Source: Ligilactobacillus equi DSM 15833 = JCM 10991
GTDB taxonomy: Bacteria; Bacillota; Bacilli; Lactobacillales; Lactobacillaceae
Reading direction: 5' to 3'
NCBI RefSeq assembly: GCF_000615765.1
Contig: NZ_BAMI01000001.1
Location: 104,547-168,546 of the forward strand
DNA: 64,000 bases
The notes beneath the pieces were generated by a model. That model was not told the origin of the DNA. It saw nothing but the letters and a program-made list of their open reading frames with translations, and made no database searches. Below are positions 1 through 8,133 of this stretch, piece after piece (position 1 is the stretch's first letter; every line of letters starts with the position of its first letter). Position numbers and translations under genes: made by a program.

Positions 1-203
1 GGACAGCTCAAACTTTTTATGGTCAAAATGAAACAACAACTTTGAGTGCAGTTTCCTATGCACCGTCAGAGAATCCGCAAGTCGTCGTAGTAGTTGCTTA
101 TCCGGGGATTAGTGCTGAATCTTCCGGAATCAATACCACCACGGTTAAGCAAATTTATGAAGCTTACTGGAAAGATGTTCAAGATACGAAGAATCTTGAT
201 TAA
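1..203 (+). CDS. Penicillin-binding protein 2b, C-terminal fragment
   Basis: This is the 3' end of a class B transpeptidase that cross-links peptidoglycan outside the membrane. The first complete codons read TAQT after a glycine codon, matching the K-[ST]-G-T-A-Q active-site motif of PBP2b proteins. About 60 further residues follow, with a VVVVVAYPG strand typical of the end of the transpeptidase fold. The gene starts before the window. It stops at TAA 201-203 and is followed directly by an intrinsic terminator. The family call rests on this short tail only. Confidence 0.75.
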   Translation, partial: TAQTFYGQNETTTLSAVSYAPSENPQVVVVVAYPGISAESSGINTTTVKQIYEAYWKDVQDTKNLD

Positions 204-234
204 AAAAGATAGACAAGATTGTCTATCTTTTTTT
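203..234 (+). terminator. Intrinsic terminator after the PBP gene
   Basis: A 9-bp stem (AGATAGACA at 207-215 with TGTCTATCT at 220-228) has a 4-nt loop and runs into a T tract. Confidence 0.85.
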
Positions 235-261
235 GATACTTGCGAAGATTTATGCTAAAAT
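233..261 (+). promoter_or_regulatory. Promoter of the Wzz/Wze pair
   Basis: TTGATA at 233-238, a 17-nt spacer and TAAAAT at 256-261. It begins inside the T tract of the preceding terminator, so the two downstream genes form their own transcription unit. Confidence 0.55.
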
Positions 262-308
262 TGAATAGTTAGTTACTACGTGAAATTAATAATTAGGAGA
301 GAATTTTA

Positions 309-1073
309 ATGAAAGACAATACTAGTCAAGAAACAGTTATTGACTTGTCGCAAATTATTAAAGCCCTCAAAGATGATTTAGCCAAAATCATCGCCTGGGC
401 GGTGGCAGGACTCTTAGTCGCTATCGTGGTGGTGACTTTCTTTATTACCCCTAAGTATAGCGCTACGATTGATTTGTTAGTTAACCAAAAGGCCGACAAC
501 ACTGCGACCCAATATACGGCCCAACAAGCTGACTTGCAAGCTATCAATACATACCAAGATGTTTTGAAAAAGTCGGTGATTTTAACACCCGTTTTAAAAC
601 AAGTCCGCAAGACCGATAACTACAAGGGGAACCTTGGGAGTTTACAAAGTTCAGTGACTGTATCCAATACGACCAACTCTCAAGTGGTTTCAGTTACAGT
701 AGAAGATACGAATGCTTATACGGCAGCTGATATTGCTAACACTATTGGAGATGTCTTTACGGAAAAAATTAAGAAGATGATGAAAGTTGACAATGTAACC
801 ATTGTTACCAAGGCTAAAGCTAATACCAACGCAACTTTCCCTAATAAGAAGCTTTTTGCAGCGGTAGGTTTAGTTATAGGGGCCTTAATCGGGATGGCCA
901 TTGCTGTAATTAAGGAATTAACTAATACCACGGTTAAAGATTCTGACTTCTTAACAGATGATTTAGAATTAGTTAATTTAGGGACAGTTTACCATATGGA
1001 TAGCGAACGGAACTTATTCAATGTATCCTCAATTAAGGGTAGTGAATACACGAGTTCTAATCGTCGGGTATAA
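309..1073 (+). CDS. Wzz-type polysaccharide chain-length regulator / tyrosine-kinase activator
   Basis: A membrane protein of 254 residues of the Wzz/CapA/YveK family, which controls polymer length and activates the partner BY-kinase. There are two transmembrane helices, at about residues 26-48 and 181-203, enclosing an extracellular domain, with a cytoplasmic C-tail. The ATG at 309 follows TAGGAGAG at 294-301. The kinase gene starts 11 nt downstream. No glycosyltransferase, flippase or polymerase gene lies nearby, so the polysaccharide served is unknown. The pair sits between PBP2b and rpmG, which are usually neighbours in lactobacilli. Confidence 0.85.
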   Translation: MKDNTSQETVIDLSQIIKALKDDLAKIIAWAVAGLLVAIVVVTFFITPKYSATIDLLVNQKADNTATQYTAQQADLQAINTYQDVLKKSVILTPVLKQVRKTDNYKGNLGSLQSSVTVSNTTNSQVVSVTVEDTNAYTAADIANTIGDVFTEKIKKMMKVDNVTIVTKAKANTNATFPNKKLFAAVGLVIGALIGMAIAVIKELTNTTVKDSDFLTDDLELVNLGTVYHMDSERNLFNVSSIKGSEYTSSNRRV

Positions 1074-1084
1074 AGGAGTTTATG

Positions 1085-1804
1085 ATGGCGTTTTTTAAGA
1101 AAAATAAAGATAAAATCGATAATACCAGTATGGAAAAGGGGGTTAAATTGATCACCGTGGCGGAACCGAACTCTGTCATTACGGAACAATTTAACACCAT
1201 TCGGACTAACATCCAATTCTCTAGCGTAGATAAATCCTTCAAGACCTTGATGATTACCTCATCATTGATGTCTGAAGGGAAGTCTACTGTTTCGGCTAAT
1301 GTGGCGGCTTCCTTTGCTAAGCAAGGTTTACGTGTGCTCTTGGTGGATGCAGACTTACGTCGGCCGACGATTGCCTCAACCTTTGGGATTTCTAGTCCCC
1401 AAGGTTTAACCAATTACTTGACGGAACAAAACTTTAATATTAATAATATTATCTATGAAACATCTGTGGATAACCTTTTCGTAATGCCTTCGGGTCCTAT
1501 TCCACCTAATCCATCAGAATTGATTGGTTCTAATAAGATGCAACACTTGGTGGCGGTTTTGGCTGATCAACTAGACTTGGTTATTTTTGATGCCCCACCA
1601 GTCTTATCTGTGACGGATGCTCAAATTCTCTCCACTTGTGTGGATGGAACCATCTTGGTGACACGCGCTGAAAGGTCTGAAAAAGATGCAGTGCGCAAAG
1701 CAGTTGAATCTATCAAGCATGTTCAAGGCCACATTATTGGTGCTATCTTAAATGATGTGCATGGTAGTGATGGTGCCTACGGTTATGGTTACTACGCCAA
1801 GTAA
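1085..1804 (+). CDS. Bacterial tyrosine kinase of the CpsD/Wze/CapB type
   Basis: A cytoplasmic BY-kinase of 239 residues that autophosphorylates a C-terminal tyrosine cluster and, with its membrane partner, controls capsule or exopolysaccharide export. Visible motifs are Walker A (SLMSEGKST, about 60-68), Walker A' (VLLVDADLRRP), Walker B (LVIFDAPP) and a short tail GYGYYAK. ATG codons at 1082 and 1085 are both possible. The AGGAG at 1074-1078 is spaced better for 1085. No PHP or low-molecular-weight tyrosine phosphatase gene follows, unlike most EPS clusters. I see no strong terminator before rpmG. Confidence 0.87.
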   Translation: MAFFKKNKDKIDNTSMEKGVKLITVAEPNSVITEQFNTIRTNIQFSSVDKSFKTLMITSSLMSEGKSTVSANVAASFAKQGLRVLLVDADLRRPTIASTFGISSPQGLTNYLTEQNFNINNIIYETSVDNLFVMPSGPIPPNPSELIGSNKMQHLVAVLADQLDLVIFDAPPVLSVTDAQILSTCVDGTILVTRAERSEKDAVRKAVESIKHVQGHIIGAILNDVHGSDGAYGYGYYAK

Positions 1805-1844
1805 AAAAGACAAAAAAATACTGGTAATAAAGATTAAAAAATGA

Positions 1845-1914
1845 TATAGTATTTATGTTAGAGCCGAAGTTTTTACTTCGTGCGAATTAGTAAGTATAAG
1901 GGAGGTCAGAACAG
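1845..1914 (+). promoter_or_regulatory. Extended -10 promoter and leader of rpmG
   Basis: An extended -10 (TG-A-TATAGT, hexamer 1845-1850) has only a weak -35. The leader holds a small hairpin, CGAAGT/ACTTCG at about 1864-1880, before the GGGAGG ribosome binding site. Confidence 0.4.
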
Positions 1915-2064
1915 ATGCGTAACAACATTACTTTAGAATGTACAGAATGTCACGAACAAACATACCTTACAAATAAGAACAAACGTAACAACCCAGATCG
2001 TTTAGAACTTAAGAAGTACTGCCCACGCGATCGTAAGGTTACTTTACACCGTGAAACAAAATAA
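1915..2064 (+). CDS. rpmG: 50S ribosomal protein L33
   Basis: A 49-residue protein beginning [15 protein letters not shown] and ending VTLHRETK, which is diagnostic of bacterial L33. It keeps the CxxC pair and a third Cys in KYCPRDRK, consistent with the zinc-type paralogue. The ATG at 1915 is preceded by GGGAGG at 1900-1905. It has its own promoter and terminator and is a structural part of the large ribosomal subunit. Confidence 0.93.
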   Translation: MRNNITLECTECHEQTYLTNKNKRNNPDRLELKKYCPRDRKVTLHRETK

Positions 2065-2065
2065 T

Positions 2066-2095
2066 TAACAGCAGGCTTTGGTCCTGCTTTTTTTA
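2066..2095 (+). terminator. Intrinsic terminator after rpmG
   Basis: AGCAGG (2070-2075) pairs with CCTGCT (2083-2088), followed by a run of T. Confidence 0.85.
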
Positions 2096-2117
2096 TTGAT
2101 AACAATGAGGTGGTTAT

Positions 2118-2666
2118 ATGGAAAAAAAGCAAATTCGGCAAGTCCAACTTCAAAAACTAGGCCAAGCTGCTAACTCTTGGGCTAAAACTGCCCAGGAATT
2201 GGATTTATATCAACAGTTACTACAGACGCCGGAATGGCAAGCGGCCCAAAGTGTCGGTTTAGTTTTAAGTGAAAAAGTCGAAATCGATACTAAACCGCTA
2301 ATTTTAGCAGCGCAAAGCCAGGGCAAAAAGGTCGGTGTGCCGAAAACCTATCCTGATTTTCAGATGGAATTTATTTATTTAGAAAAGACGACGGAAATTA
2401 TCCGCACTAAATTTGGCGTACTCGAACCTAAGGACGGGCAGATTATTCCTAAAGATCAGTTAGATTTAATTATTGTACCAGGGCTTTTATTTACTAAACA
2501 AGGTGATCGAGTTAGTTTTGGAGGAGGCTTTTATGATCGCTACCTCCAAGATTATCCCGGTCATACTATTGCTTTAGCTGAAGATTTACGTTTGACAAAC
2601 CAAATTATCTGGCCGGTAGAAACCACTGATATACAGATTCACAAAATTTTAACAGTAGGTGATTAG
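2118..2666 (+). CDS. fthC: 5-formyltetrahydrofolate cyclo-ligase
   Basis: A cytoplasmic enzyme of 182 residues that converts 5-formyl-THF to 5,10-methenyl-THF using ATP (YqgN family). The family signature near the C-terminus, VPGLLFTKQGDRVSFGGGFYDR, is split here as VPGLLF, then RVSFGGGFYDRYL. The N-terminal KKQIRQ basic segment is also typical. A GAGGTGG site at 2107-2113 precedes the ATG. The stop falls 1 nt before the rhomboid ATG, so the two genes are co-transcribed, as in many Firmicutes. Confidence 0.92.
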   Translation: MEKKQIRQVQLQKLGQAANSWAKTAQELDLYQQLLQTPEWQAAQSVGLVLSEKVEIDTKPLILAAQSQGKKVGVPKTYPDFQMEFIYLEKTTEIIRTKFGVLEPKDGQIIPKDQLDLIIVPGLLFTKQGDRVSFGGGFYDRYLQDYPGHTIALAEDLRLTNQIIWPVETTDIQIHKILTVGD

Positions 2667-2667
2667 A

Positions 2668-3330
2668 ATGCGACCTAGTAAAACAATTTGGGTGACCCAA
2701 AGTTTGATTGTTCTCAATCTTTTAGTTTATTTAGCCGTTTTGATTTTCTCTAACTTTCACCTTTCGACTTTGGCTTTGATTACCGCCGGAGCTAAGTATG
2801 GTCCTTCCATCTACCAGGGTCAATGGTGGCGGTTGGTGACTGCCGTTTTCCTGCATGGAAATTTGGAACACCTCTTGATGAATATGTTGACCCTTTATTT
2901 TATGGGGGGCTATATCGAACGTTTCTTTGGACACATCAAAATGTTAGCCCTTTATTTTATCGGCGGAATTGCCGGCAACATTGCGAGTTTGTCTTTTAGT
3001 CCGTTGACCGTGTCAGTGGGGGCTAGCGGGGCGGTTTTTGCCTTATTTGGGGCCTTTCTCATGTATGGTCAGTTTCATCGTGATAATGGACCACTATGGT
3101 CTTTGACCCGCCAGTTTGGACTTTTGATACTCTTGAACTTTATCTTCATCGGAGCCAATATCGACTGGCAAGCCCATCTAGGTGGTTTATTGGCCGGATA
3201 CCTGACGGCTTATGTTTTATCATATCCTGACTTGATAAGTAATTGTCCCCCTAAAAATCAGCGTATACTTGCCGGACTTGTACTAATAATAATTTATCTA
3301 CTTTTGTACATCAAAGGTTTAAATTATTGA
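2668..3330 (+). CDS. Rhomboid-family intramembrane serine protease (GluP-like)
   Basis: A polytopic membrane protease of 220 residues. The catalytic serine lies in GASGA and the catalytic histidine in QAHLGG. The HGNLEHLLMNM segment matches the conserved H/N region of TM2. About six or seven hydrophobic helices are visible. I prefer the ATG at 2668, because AGGTGA at 2656-2661 gives 6-nt spacing; a GTG at 2659 would overlap fthC. Unlike the long B. subtilis GluP it lacks large N- and C-terminal extensions. Confidence 0.9.
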   Translation: MRPSKTIWVTQSLIVLNLLVYLAVLIFSNFHLSTLALITAGAKYGPSIYQGQWWRLVTAVFLHGNLEHLLMNMLTLYFMGGYIERFFGHIKMLALYFIGGIAGNIASLSFSPLTVSVGASGAVFALFGAFLMYGQFHRDNGPLWSLTRQFGLLILLNFIFIGANIDWQAHLGGLLAGYLTAYVLSYPDLISNCPPKNQRILAGLVLIIIYLLLYIKGLNY

Positions 3331-3363
3331 GAAAATCCAGTATAATTGAGAGGTGACGTGTTC

Positions 3364-3573
3364 ATGAAGGACTTGTATGATGTACAGCAATTGCTGAAAA
3401 GTTTTGGAATTTTTGTTTATGTTGGCAAAAGAATGTGGGATATTGAATTGATTGCCTTAGAACTCGACCACTTACATGATTCTCAGGTGATTGATGATCA
3501 AACTTTTGTGACGGCCAAGATGATTTTGGCGCGTGAACACCGCAAAGAAGAACAGCGTGAGAAACGCAAGTAA
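3364..3573 (+). CDS. YqgQ family small protein (DUF910)
   Basis: A 69-residue protein beginning MKDLYDVQQLLKSFGIFVYVGKR, characteristic of YqgQ, a helical protein of unknown role that is often encoded before glucokinase. The ATG at 3364 is chosen because GAGGTG at 3349-3354 is well spaced; TTG 3346 and GTG 3358 are upstream alternatives. The C-terminus is highly charged (HRKEEQREKRK). glcK starts 24 nt downstream. Confidence 0.85.
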   Translation: MKDLYDVQQLLKSFGIFVYVGKRMWDIELIALELDHLHDSQVIDDQTFVTAKMILAREHRKEEQREKRK

Positions 3574-3597
3574 AAGATAATAAGGAGTAAATAGCTG

Positions 3598-4554
3598 ATG
3601 GATAAGAAGTTAATTGGGGTTGACCTTGGTGGGACAACTATTAAATTTGCCATTTTGACAGAAAATGGTGACATTCAACAAAAGTGGAGTGTTGAAACAA
3701 ATATCTTAGATGAAGGTAGCCACATCGTGCCTGATATCGTAGCTTCCATTAACCATCACCTTGACCTCTACAAGATGGACAAGGACCAATTTATCGGAAT
3801 CGGGATGGGGACTCCCGGGACGGTTGACGTGGAAAAAGGGACGGTCGTTGGGGCCTACAACTTGAACTGGAAGACCCTCCAAAATGTTAAAGCCGAAATT
3901 GAAGCTGGCACAGGCATTAAATTTGCGGTTGACAACGATGCCAACTCAGCTGCTTTAGGTGAAAGCTGGAAGGGTGCTGGTGACAATGCCAAAGAAGTAG
4001 TCTTTGTAACCTTAGGGACTGGTGTTGGTGGCGGGGTTGTCACTGACGGAAAATTAGTCCACGGGATGGGTGCCGGTGGTGAAATCGGCCACATTAATGT
4101 TCACCCAGGTGGTTTCGAATGTACTTGTGGAAACAAAGGTTGTTTAGAAACTTATGCTTCCGCAACCGGGGTGGTCCGGGTAGCGCGTGCGATGGCGGAA
4201 GAATTCGCTGGTAAATCCCACCTTAAAGAAGCTGTCGACAACGGTGAAGAAGTAACTTCAAAATTAGTCTTCGATTTGGCTAAGGATGGAGACAAGTTAG
4301 CGGATATGGTTGTTGACCGTGTATGTTACTACTTAGGTTTAGCTGCGGCTAACTTAGGTTCAACCTTAAACTCAATACATTGTTATCGGGGTGGGGTATC
4401 TGCGGCAGGTCGTTTCTTATTAGACCGTGTAGATAAGTATTTCCAAGAATTTGCCTTCCCGACGGTACGGACTTCAACAACTTTGAAGTTGGCTGAATTA
4501 GGAAATGATGCTGGGGTTATTGGAGCCGCTTCATTAGCCTTACAATTTAAGTAA
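3598..4554 (+). CDS. glcK: ROK-family glucokinase
   Basis: A cytoplasmic kinase of 318 residues that phosphorylates glucose with ATP. The N-terminal phosphate-binding motif GVDLGGTTIKF, the catalytic aspartate region VDNDANSAALGE, and the ROK signature with the zinc ligands (HINVHPGG, ECTCGNKGCLETYAS) are all present. TAAGGAG lies just upstream of the ATG. It follows yqgQ closely. The rhodanese-like gene follows 31 nt later. Confidence 0.95.
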   Translation: MDKKLIGVDLGGTTIKFAILTENGDIQQKWSVETNILDEGSHIVPDIVASINHHLDLYKMDKDQFIGIGMGTPGTVDVEKGTVVGAYNLNWKTLQNVKAEIEAGTGIKFAVDNDANSAALGESWKGAGDNAKEVVFVTLGTGVGGGVVTDGKLVHGMGAGGEIGHINVHPGGFECTCGNKGCLETYASATGVVRVARAMAEEFAGKSHLKEAVDNGEEVTSKLVFDLAKDGDKLADMVVDRVCYYLGLAAANLGSTLNSIHCYRGGVSAAGRFLLDRVDKYFQEFAFPTVRTSTTLKLAELGNDAGVIGAASLALQFK

Positions 4555-4585
4555 AAAAGTTTATTAAGCAAAGGGAGGTGGAATT

Positions 4586-4997
4586 GTGTTTGCAGCAATT
4601 TCAACAATAACGGCCCTAACGATTGTCTTATGGTTAATTTTAGCTTGGATTATCGGAGTCCAAATTTACAATTGGTTGGTCGGTCGTAAAGTTTCAAAAG
4701 TGGTAGAAAACGAAGAGTTCAAGGCGGGTTTACGCAAAGGTCAAGTTGTCGACATCCGTGAAAGTGCCGATTTTGAAGCTGGTCATATTTTAGGGGCGCG
4801 CAGCATGCCGTATAGCCAATTTGCCCTTTATGAAAATGCCTTACGCAAGGATAAGCCGGTTTATATTTACGATCAAAACCGCTCCCTTTGCGTTCGAATT
4901 GCTAAGCGTCTTTAATAAAAAAGGTTTCAATGAAATCTACATTTTAAAAGGTGGCTATGCCAAGTGGGATGGCAAGACCAAAAAAGCTAAATACTAA
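4586..4997 (+). pseudogene. Rhodanese-like membrane protein, frameshifted
   Basis: A single N-terminal transmembrane helix (about residues 6-28) is followed by a rhodanese domain. The frame opens at GTG 4586 behind AAGGGAGG and stops at 4913-4915, right after YDQNRSLCVRIAKRL. The missing end of the domain (NKKGFNEIYILKGGYAKWDGK) continues in the next frame to TAA 4995-4997. Removing one T from TTT at 4911-4913 restores one product of about 137 residues. The active-site loop reads YDQNRS where active rhodaneses carry Cys, so even an intact protein is probably not a sulfurtransferase. Real decay or a sequencing error are both possible. Confidence 0.75.
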
Positions 4998-5052
4998 ACT
5001 GAAAGTCAGGATGAGCCTATCTTGGCTTTTTTGGTTATCATTGGTAATTAAA

Positions 5053-5096
5053 CAAAGCCAGACTTCACAAATGAGTCTGGCTTTGTCTAGTTTTTT
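5053..5096. terminator. Bidirectional terminator between the rhodanese gene and the DUF3042 gene
   Basis: A perfect 12-bp stem, CAAAGCCAGACT (5053-5064) with AGTCTGGCTTTG (5074-5085), lies between two convergent genes. A T-rich stretch lies on either side. Confidence 0.8.
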
Positions 5097-5271
5097 AACC
5101 TTGGTGAGCGGAGCGGCTCTTGCGTAAGGCACGCCGCCGGTGTTGGTCTAAGATTTCTTCTCTTTCTTCAATTGGTTCAACCACTGACTTTTTGAATGCG
5201 TAAAGGCAACCAGCTAAAGTCCCGAGTGTAGCTGCTACACCGAAAAGAGCACCACGAGTAAAGTTTTTCAT
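5095..5271 (-). CDS. DUF3042 family small membrane protein
   Basis: A 58-residue protein with one N-terminal hydrophobic helix (GALFGVAATLGTLAGCLYAF) and a charged tail containing EPIEEREEILDQHRRRALRKSRSAHQ, matching the DUF3042 family of lactobacilli and relatives. Its function is unknown. The ATG at 5271 is preceded by GGAGG on the minus strand. A longer upstream reading adds 16 residues but has no better start. It is convergent with the rhodanese gene and divergent from miaA. Confidence 0.82.
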   Translation of the reverse strand: MKNFTRGALFGVAATLGTLAGCLYAFKKSVVEPIEEREEILDQHRRRALRKSRSAHQG

Positions 5272-5428
5272 ACTTTTTTCCTCCTTCGAGTTATTACTTT
5301 TATTATAAAACGATTCCACCTTGAATAGCTAGAGAAAACCGTTAATTTTTCCCAAAGATTTCTGCCCAAAAAGCTAGAAAAATGCTACAATAAGTAACGA
5401 TTATATCCACTGAGAAAGGAAAGAAAAA

Positions 5429-6367
5429 TTGAAACAAAAAATTGTTTTAATCGTGGGCCCAACCGCCGTGGGGAAGACGGCCTTATCTTTGAAATTGGCC
5501 AGGCATTTCTCTGGCCAAATTATTTCCGGCGACTCCATGCAGGTTTACCGCGGTTTAGATATTGGCACAGCTAAGGCTACTCCCGCCGAACAAGCTCAGG
5601 TCCAACACTATCTTATCGACTGTCAGGAGATTGACCAACGTTGGTCGGTGGCCGATTTTATCCAAGCGACAGAAGAACTAACGGCTCAAATTAGTCAAGC
5701 CGGCGACTTGCCTCTCTTAGTTGGGGGGACGGGTTTTTATCTCCAGGCGTTACTAGATGGTTACCAACTCGGTGGTGATAAATTCGACCAAACGGACCTG
5801 GCTTATCGTGAAAAATGGCAGGCTTTCGCTGAAGAAAAGGGCAGTCAAGCTCTTTGGGACAAACTCGATGAAATCGATCCACAAGCTGCCGCTAAGATAC
5901 CGGTGCGCAACCGCAGTCGGATTATTCGGGCGTTGGAAGTCTATGAAAAGACCGGGCAACGCTTTTCAGACCAAGCAGACCAACCCAATCCTCACTTTGA
6001 GGCATTTATTATCGGACTTAATACTGATCGCGCCTTACTTTATGAGCGCATCAATCAAAGAGTGGATCAGATGTTTGCAGCAGGTCTCCTGGAAGAAGCT
6101 CGGAGACTTTACGAAGCGGGGGGCTTAGCCTTGCCTGCTGGTAAGGGAATTGGCTACAAGGAACTGTATCCTTATTTTGAAGGTCACATCAGCTTAGAAG
6201 AAGCCAAGGCGGACATCAAACAAAATTCTCGCCGTTATGCCAAGCGACAATTGACTTGGTTTAGAAACAAGATGCAGGTTAACTGGTATGACCTGGTCTT
6301 ACACCCAGAAGATGAAAATAAAATTATTAAGGATTTAACGGCTTGGTTAAATCCAAAGGAAGGATAA
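5429..6367 (+). CDS. miaA: tRNA dimethylallyltransferase
   Basis: This enzyme of 312 residues adds a dimethylallyl group to A37 of tRNAs that read UNN codons. The P-loop GPTAVGKT at the N-terminus, the SGDSMQVYRGLDIGTAK motif and the KQNSRRYAKRQLTWFRNK segment near the end are diagnostic. The start is a TTG at 5429 behind GAAAGGAAAG, since no ATG precedes the P-loop. The next gene begins 1 nt after the stop, so the two are translationally close. Confidence 0.95.
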   Translation: MKQKIVLIVGPTAVGKTALSLKLARHFSGQIISGDSMQVYRGLDIGTAKATPAEQAQVQHYLIDCQEIDQRWSVADFIQATEELTAQISQAGDLPLLVGGTGFYLQALLDGYQLGGDKFDQTDLAYREKWQAFAEEKGSQALWDKLDEIDPQAAAKIPVRNRSRIIRALEVYEKTGQRFSDQADQPNPHFEAFIIGLNTDRALLYERINQRVDQMFAAGLLEEARRLYEAGGLALPAGKGIGYKELYPYFEGHISLEEAKADIKQNSRRYAKRQLTWFRNKMQVNWYDLVLHPEDENKIIKDLTAWLNPKEG

Positions 6368-6368
6368 T

Positions 6369-7639
6369 ATGCAAACAATTAGTTGGAAACAAGATTTACC
6401 CCAAGAATTACAAGTTAAGGTGGCGGAAGTCGAAAACCAAATCGCACCGCGCTTAGAAGAAATGGACCAAGTGGCCCTCTATAACCAACAACGTGTCCTC
6501 CGTCTCTTTCGCAAACACCGTGTATCAGAAGAAGACTTAGTTGGCTCGACGGGGTATGGTTACGATGATATAGGTCGCGAAAAGATTGAAAAAATCTACG
6601 CAGACTATTTTAAGACGGAAGATGCCTATGTGCGGCCGCAAATGGTATCAGGGACCCACGCCATTCATACGGCCTTTTACACGACCTTACGCCCTGGTGA
6701 CACTCTTTACTACTTAACGGGAACACCTTATGACACCATCCAAGAAGTTATCGGGATTGCCGGCGATAATCCTGGGACGATGAAGGAATTTGGAATTAAT
6801 TTCAAGGCCACCGAATTACTAGATAATGGTCAAGTAGACTATGAGAATGCCCGTAAGGTTTTGGAAACAGACCAATCCATAAAAATGGTCGCTATTCAAC
6901 GTTCCCGTGGTTACTCCACTCGTGATAGTTTTGTGGTGGCTGAAGTTGCAAGATGATTAAGTTCGTTAAGGAGATTAACCCCAATTTGGTAGTCTTCATT
7001 GACAATTGCTATGGTGAATTTACTGAATACGAAGAACCAACCTTTTATGGGGCTGATCTCATGGCTGGTTCTCTCTTTAAAAATGCCGGGGCTGGTATTG
7101 CCAAAGGGGGAGCATTCCTAGTTGGACGGGCGGACTTGATTCAAGCCGCCGCCGCGCGTTTAGTGGCTCCTGGGGTTGGTAAGGGCGAAGGTCCAACTTG
7201 GGGTTACATGCGTGATATCTACCAAGGTTTCTTTATGGCGCCACATACCACTGTACAGGCTATTAAGGGGTCCATTTACACAGCTGCGCTTTTAGAAAAG
7301 GTCGGCATGGAAGTCTCACCAGCCTGGGATGCGCCACGGACAGATTTGGTACAAACGGTAATTTTTCACGAGCGTGACGCTATGATTAATTTCTGTGCGG
7401 CCATCCAACACTACTCAGCGATGAACTCCTACGTTGATCCGGTACCGTCCTTTATGGAAGGTTATGAAGACGAAATCATTATGGCTTCGGGGAGTTTTAT
7501 TGAAGGTTCTACGGTCGAATTATCTTCCGACGGTCCTTTGCGTGAACCATTTGCCCTTTATATTCAGGGGGGCTTATCGTACGAACATGTGAAATTAGCC
7601 ATTACCAACGCCGTGAACGAAACATTTTATACTATGTAA
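6369..7639 (+). pseudogene. Methionine gamma-lyase / aluminium-resistance family PLP enzyme, frameshifted
   Basis: A fold-type I PLP enzyme of the family annotated as aluminium resistance protein or methionine gamma-lyase family. The first frame (ATG 6369) ends at TGA 6954-6956 after VVAEVAR, and the second continues from 6953 with MIKFVKEINPNLVVFIDNCYGEF. One missing A in the CAAG at 6948-6951 explains the break; restoring it gives one product of about 423 residues, normal for the family. The putative PLP lysine lies in GSLFKNAGAG. Its place between miaA and glnR is the usual one in lactobacilli. Whether this is a true pseudogene or a read error is open. Confidence 0.8.
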
Positions 7640-7651
7640 GAAAACGTTACA
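7635..7651 (+). promoter_or_regulatory. GlnR operator
   Basis: TGTAAGAAAACGTTACA matches the GlnR/TnrA consensus TGTNA-N7-TNACA exactly. It overlaps the stop codon of the preceding gene and lies just upstream of the glnR -35 box, as expected for nitrogen-dependent autorepression of glnRA. Confidence 0.88.
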
Positions 7652-7659
7652 TGAAACGC

Positions 7660-7688
7660 TTGACAAGTATTGGTCTGCTTGTTATGAT
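7660..7688 (+). promoter_or_regulatory. glnRA promoter
   Basis: Consensus TTGACA at 7660-7665, a 17-nt spacer and TATGAT at 7683-7688, about 30 nt before the glnR ATG. Confidence 0.88.
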
Positions 7689-7717
7689 AAGCATGTAATT
7701 CAGTAAGGAGTGCAGAT

Positions 7718-8104
7718 ATGAAGGAAAAAGAGCTTCGACGCTCACAGGCTGTCTTACCCATTGGTACAGTAATGAAATTGACGGACCTTAGTGCGCGTCA
7801 GATTCGTTATTATGAAGAACAAGGTTTGGTGGTTCCCCCTAGAAGTGAGGGTAACCGTCGCATGTATTCATTGAACGATATTGATAAATTGTTAGAAATC
7901 AAGGATTACCTGGCTGAAGGCATCAATATGGCGGGCATTAAGGAAATCTATGCCCAAGAAGCTGCCAAAAAGGCAAAGCTTCAAGAAGAAGCTAAAAACC
8001 GGGTGATGACGGATGCTGAAATGCGTCGCGTTTTGCAAAAAGAGTTTATTAATGTTAGTGGGTTGGGCAAGCCAACGACTTTTCCGCATAATCAACATCT
8101 CTAA
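7718..8104 (+). CDS. glnR: MerR-family nitrogen repressor GlnR
   Basis: A 128-residue regulator. The N-terminal MerR winged helix carries the [20 protein letters not shown] signature followed by NRRMYS. The C-terminal tail is the glutamine-synthetase-sensing part in homologues, where feedback-inhibited GS stimulates DNA binding. A GlnR box and a consensus promoter lie directly upstream. glnA follows after 29 nt in the same operon. Confidence 0.95.
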   Translation: MKEKELRRSQAVLPIGTVMKLTDLSARQIRYYEEQGLVVPPRSEGNRRMYSLNDIDKLLEIKDYLAEGINMAGIKEIYAQEAAKKAKLQEEAKNRVMTDAEMRRVLQKEFINVSGLGKPTTFPHNQHL

Positions 8105-8133
8105 GTCAACTTATTACGCAAGGAGCAATTATA

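Noticed and set aside
5757..6128. 123-codon plus-strand frame inside miaA
   Set aside because: It is out of frame within an intact miaA gene and has no recognisable sequence.
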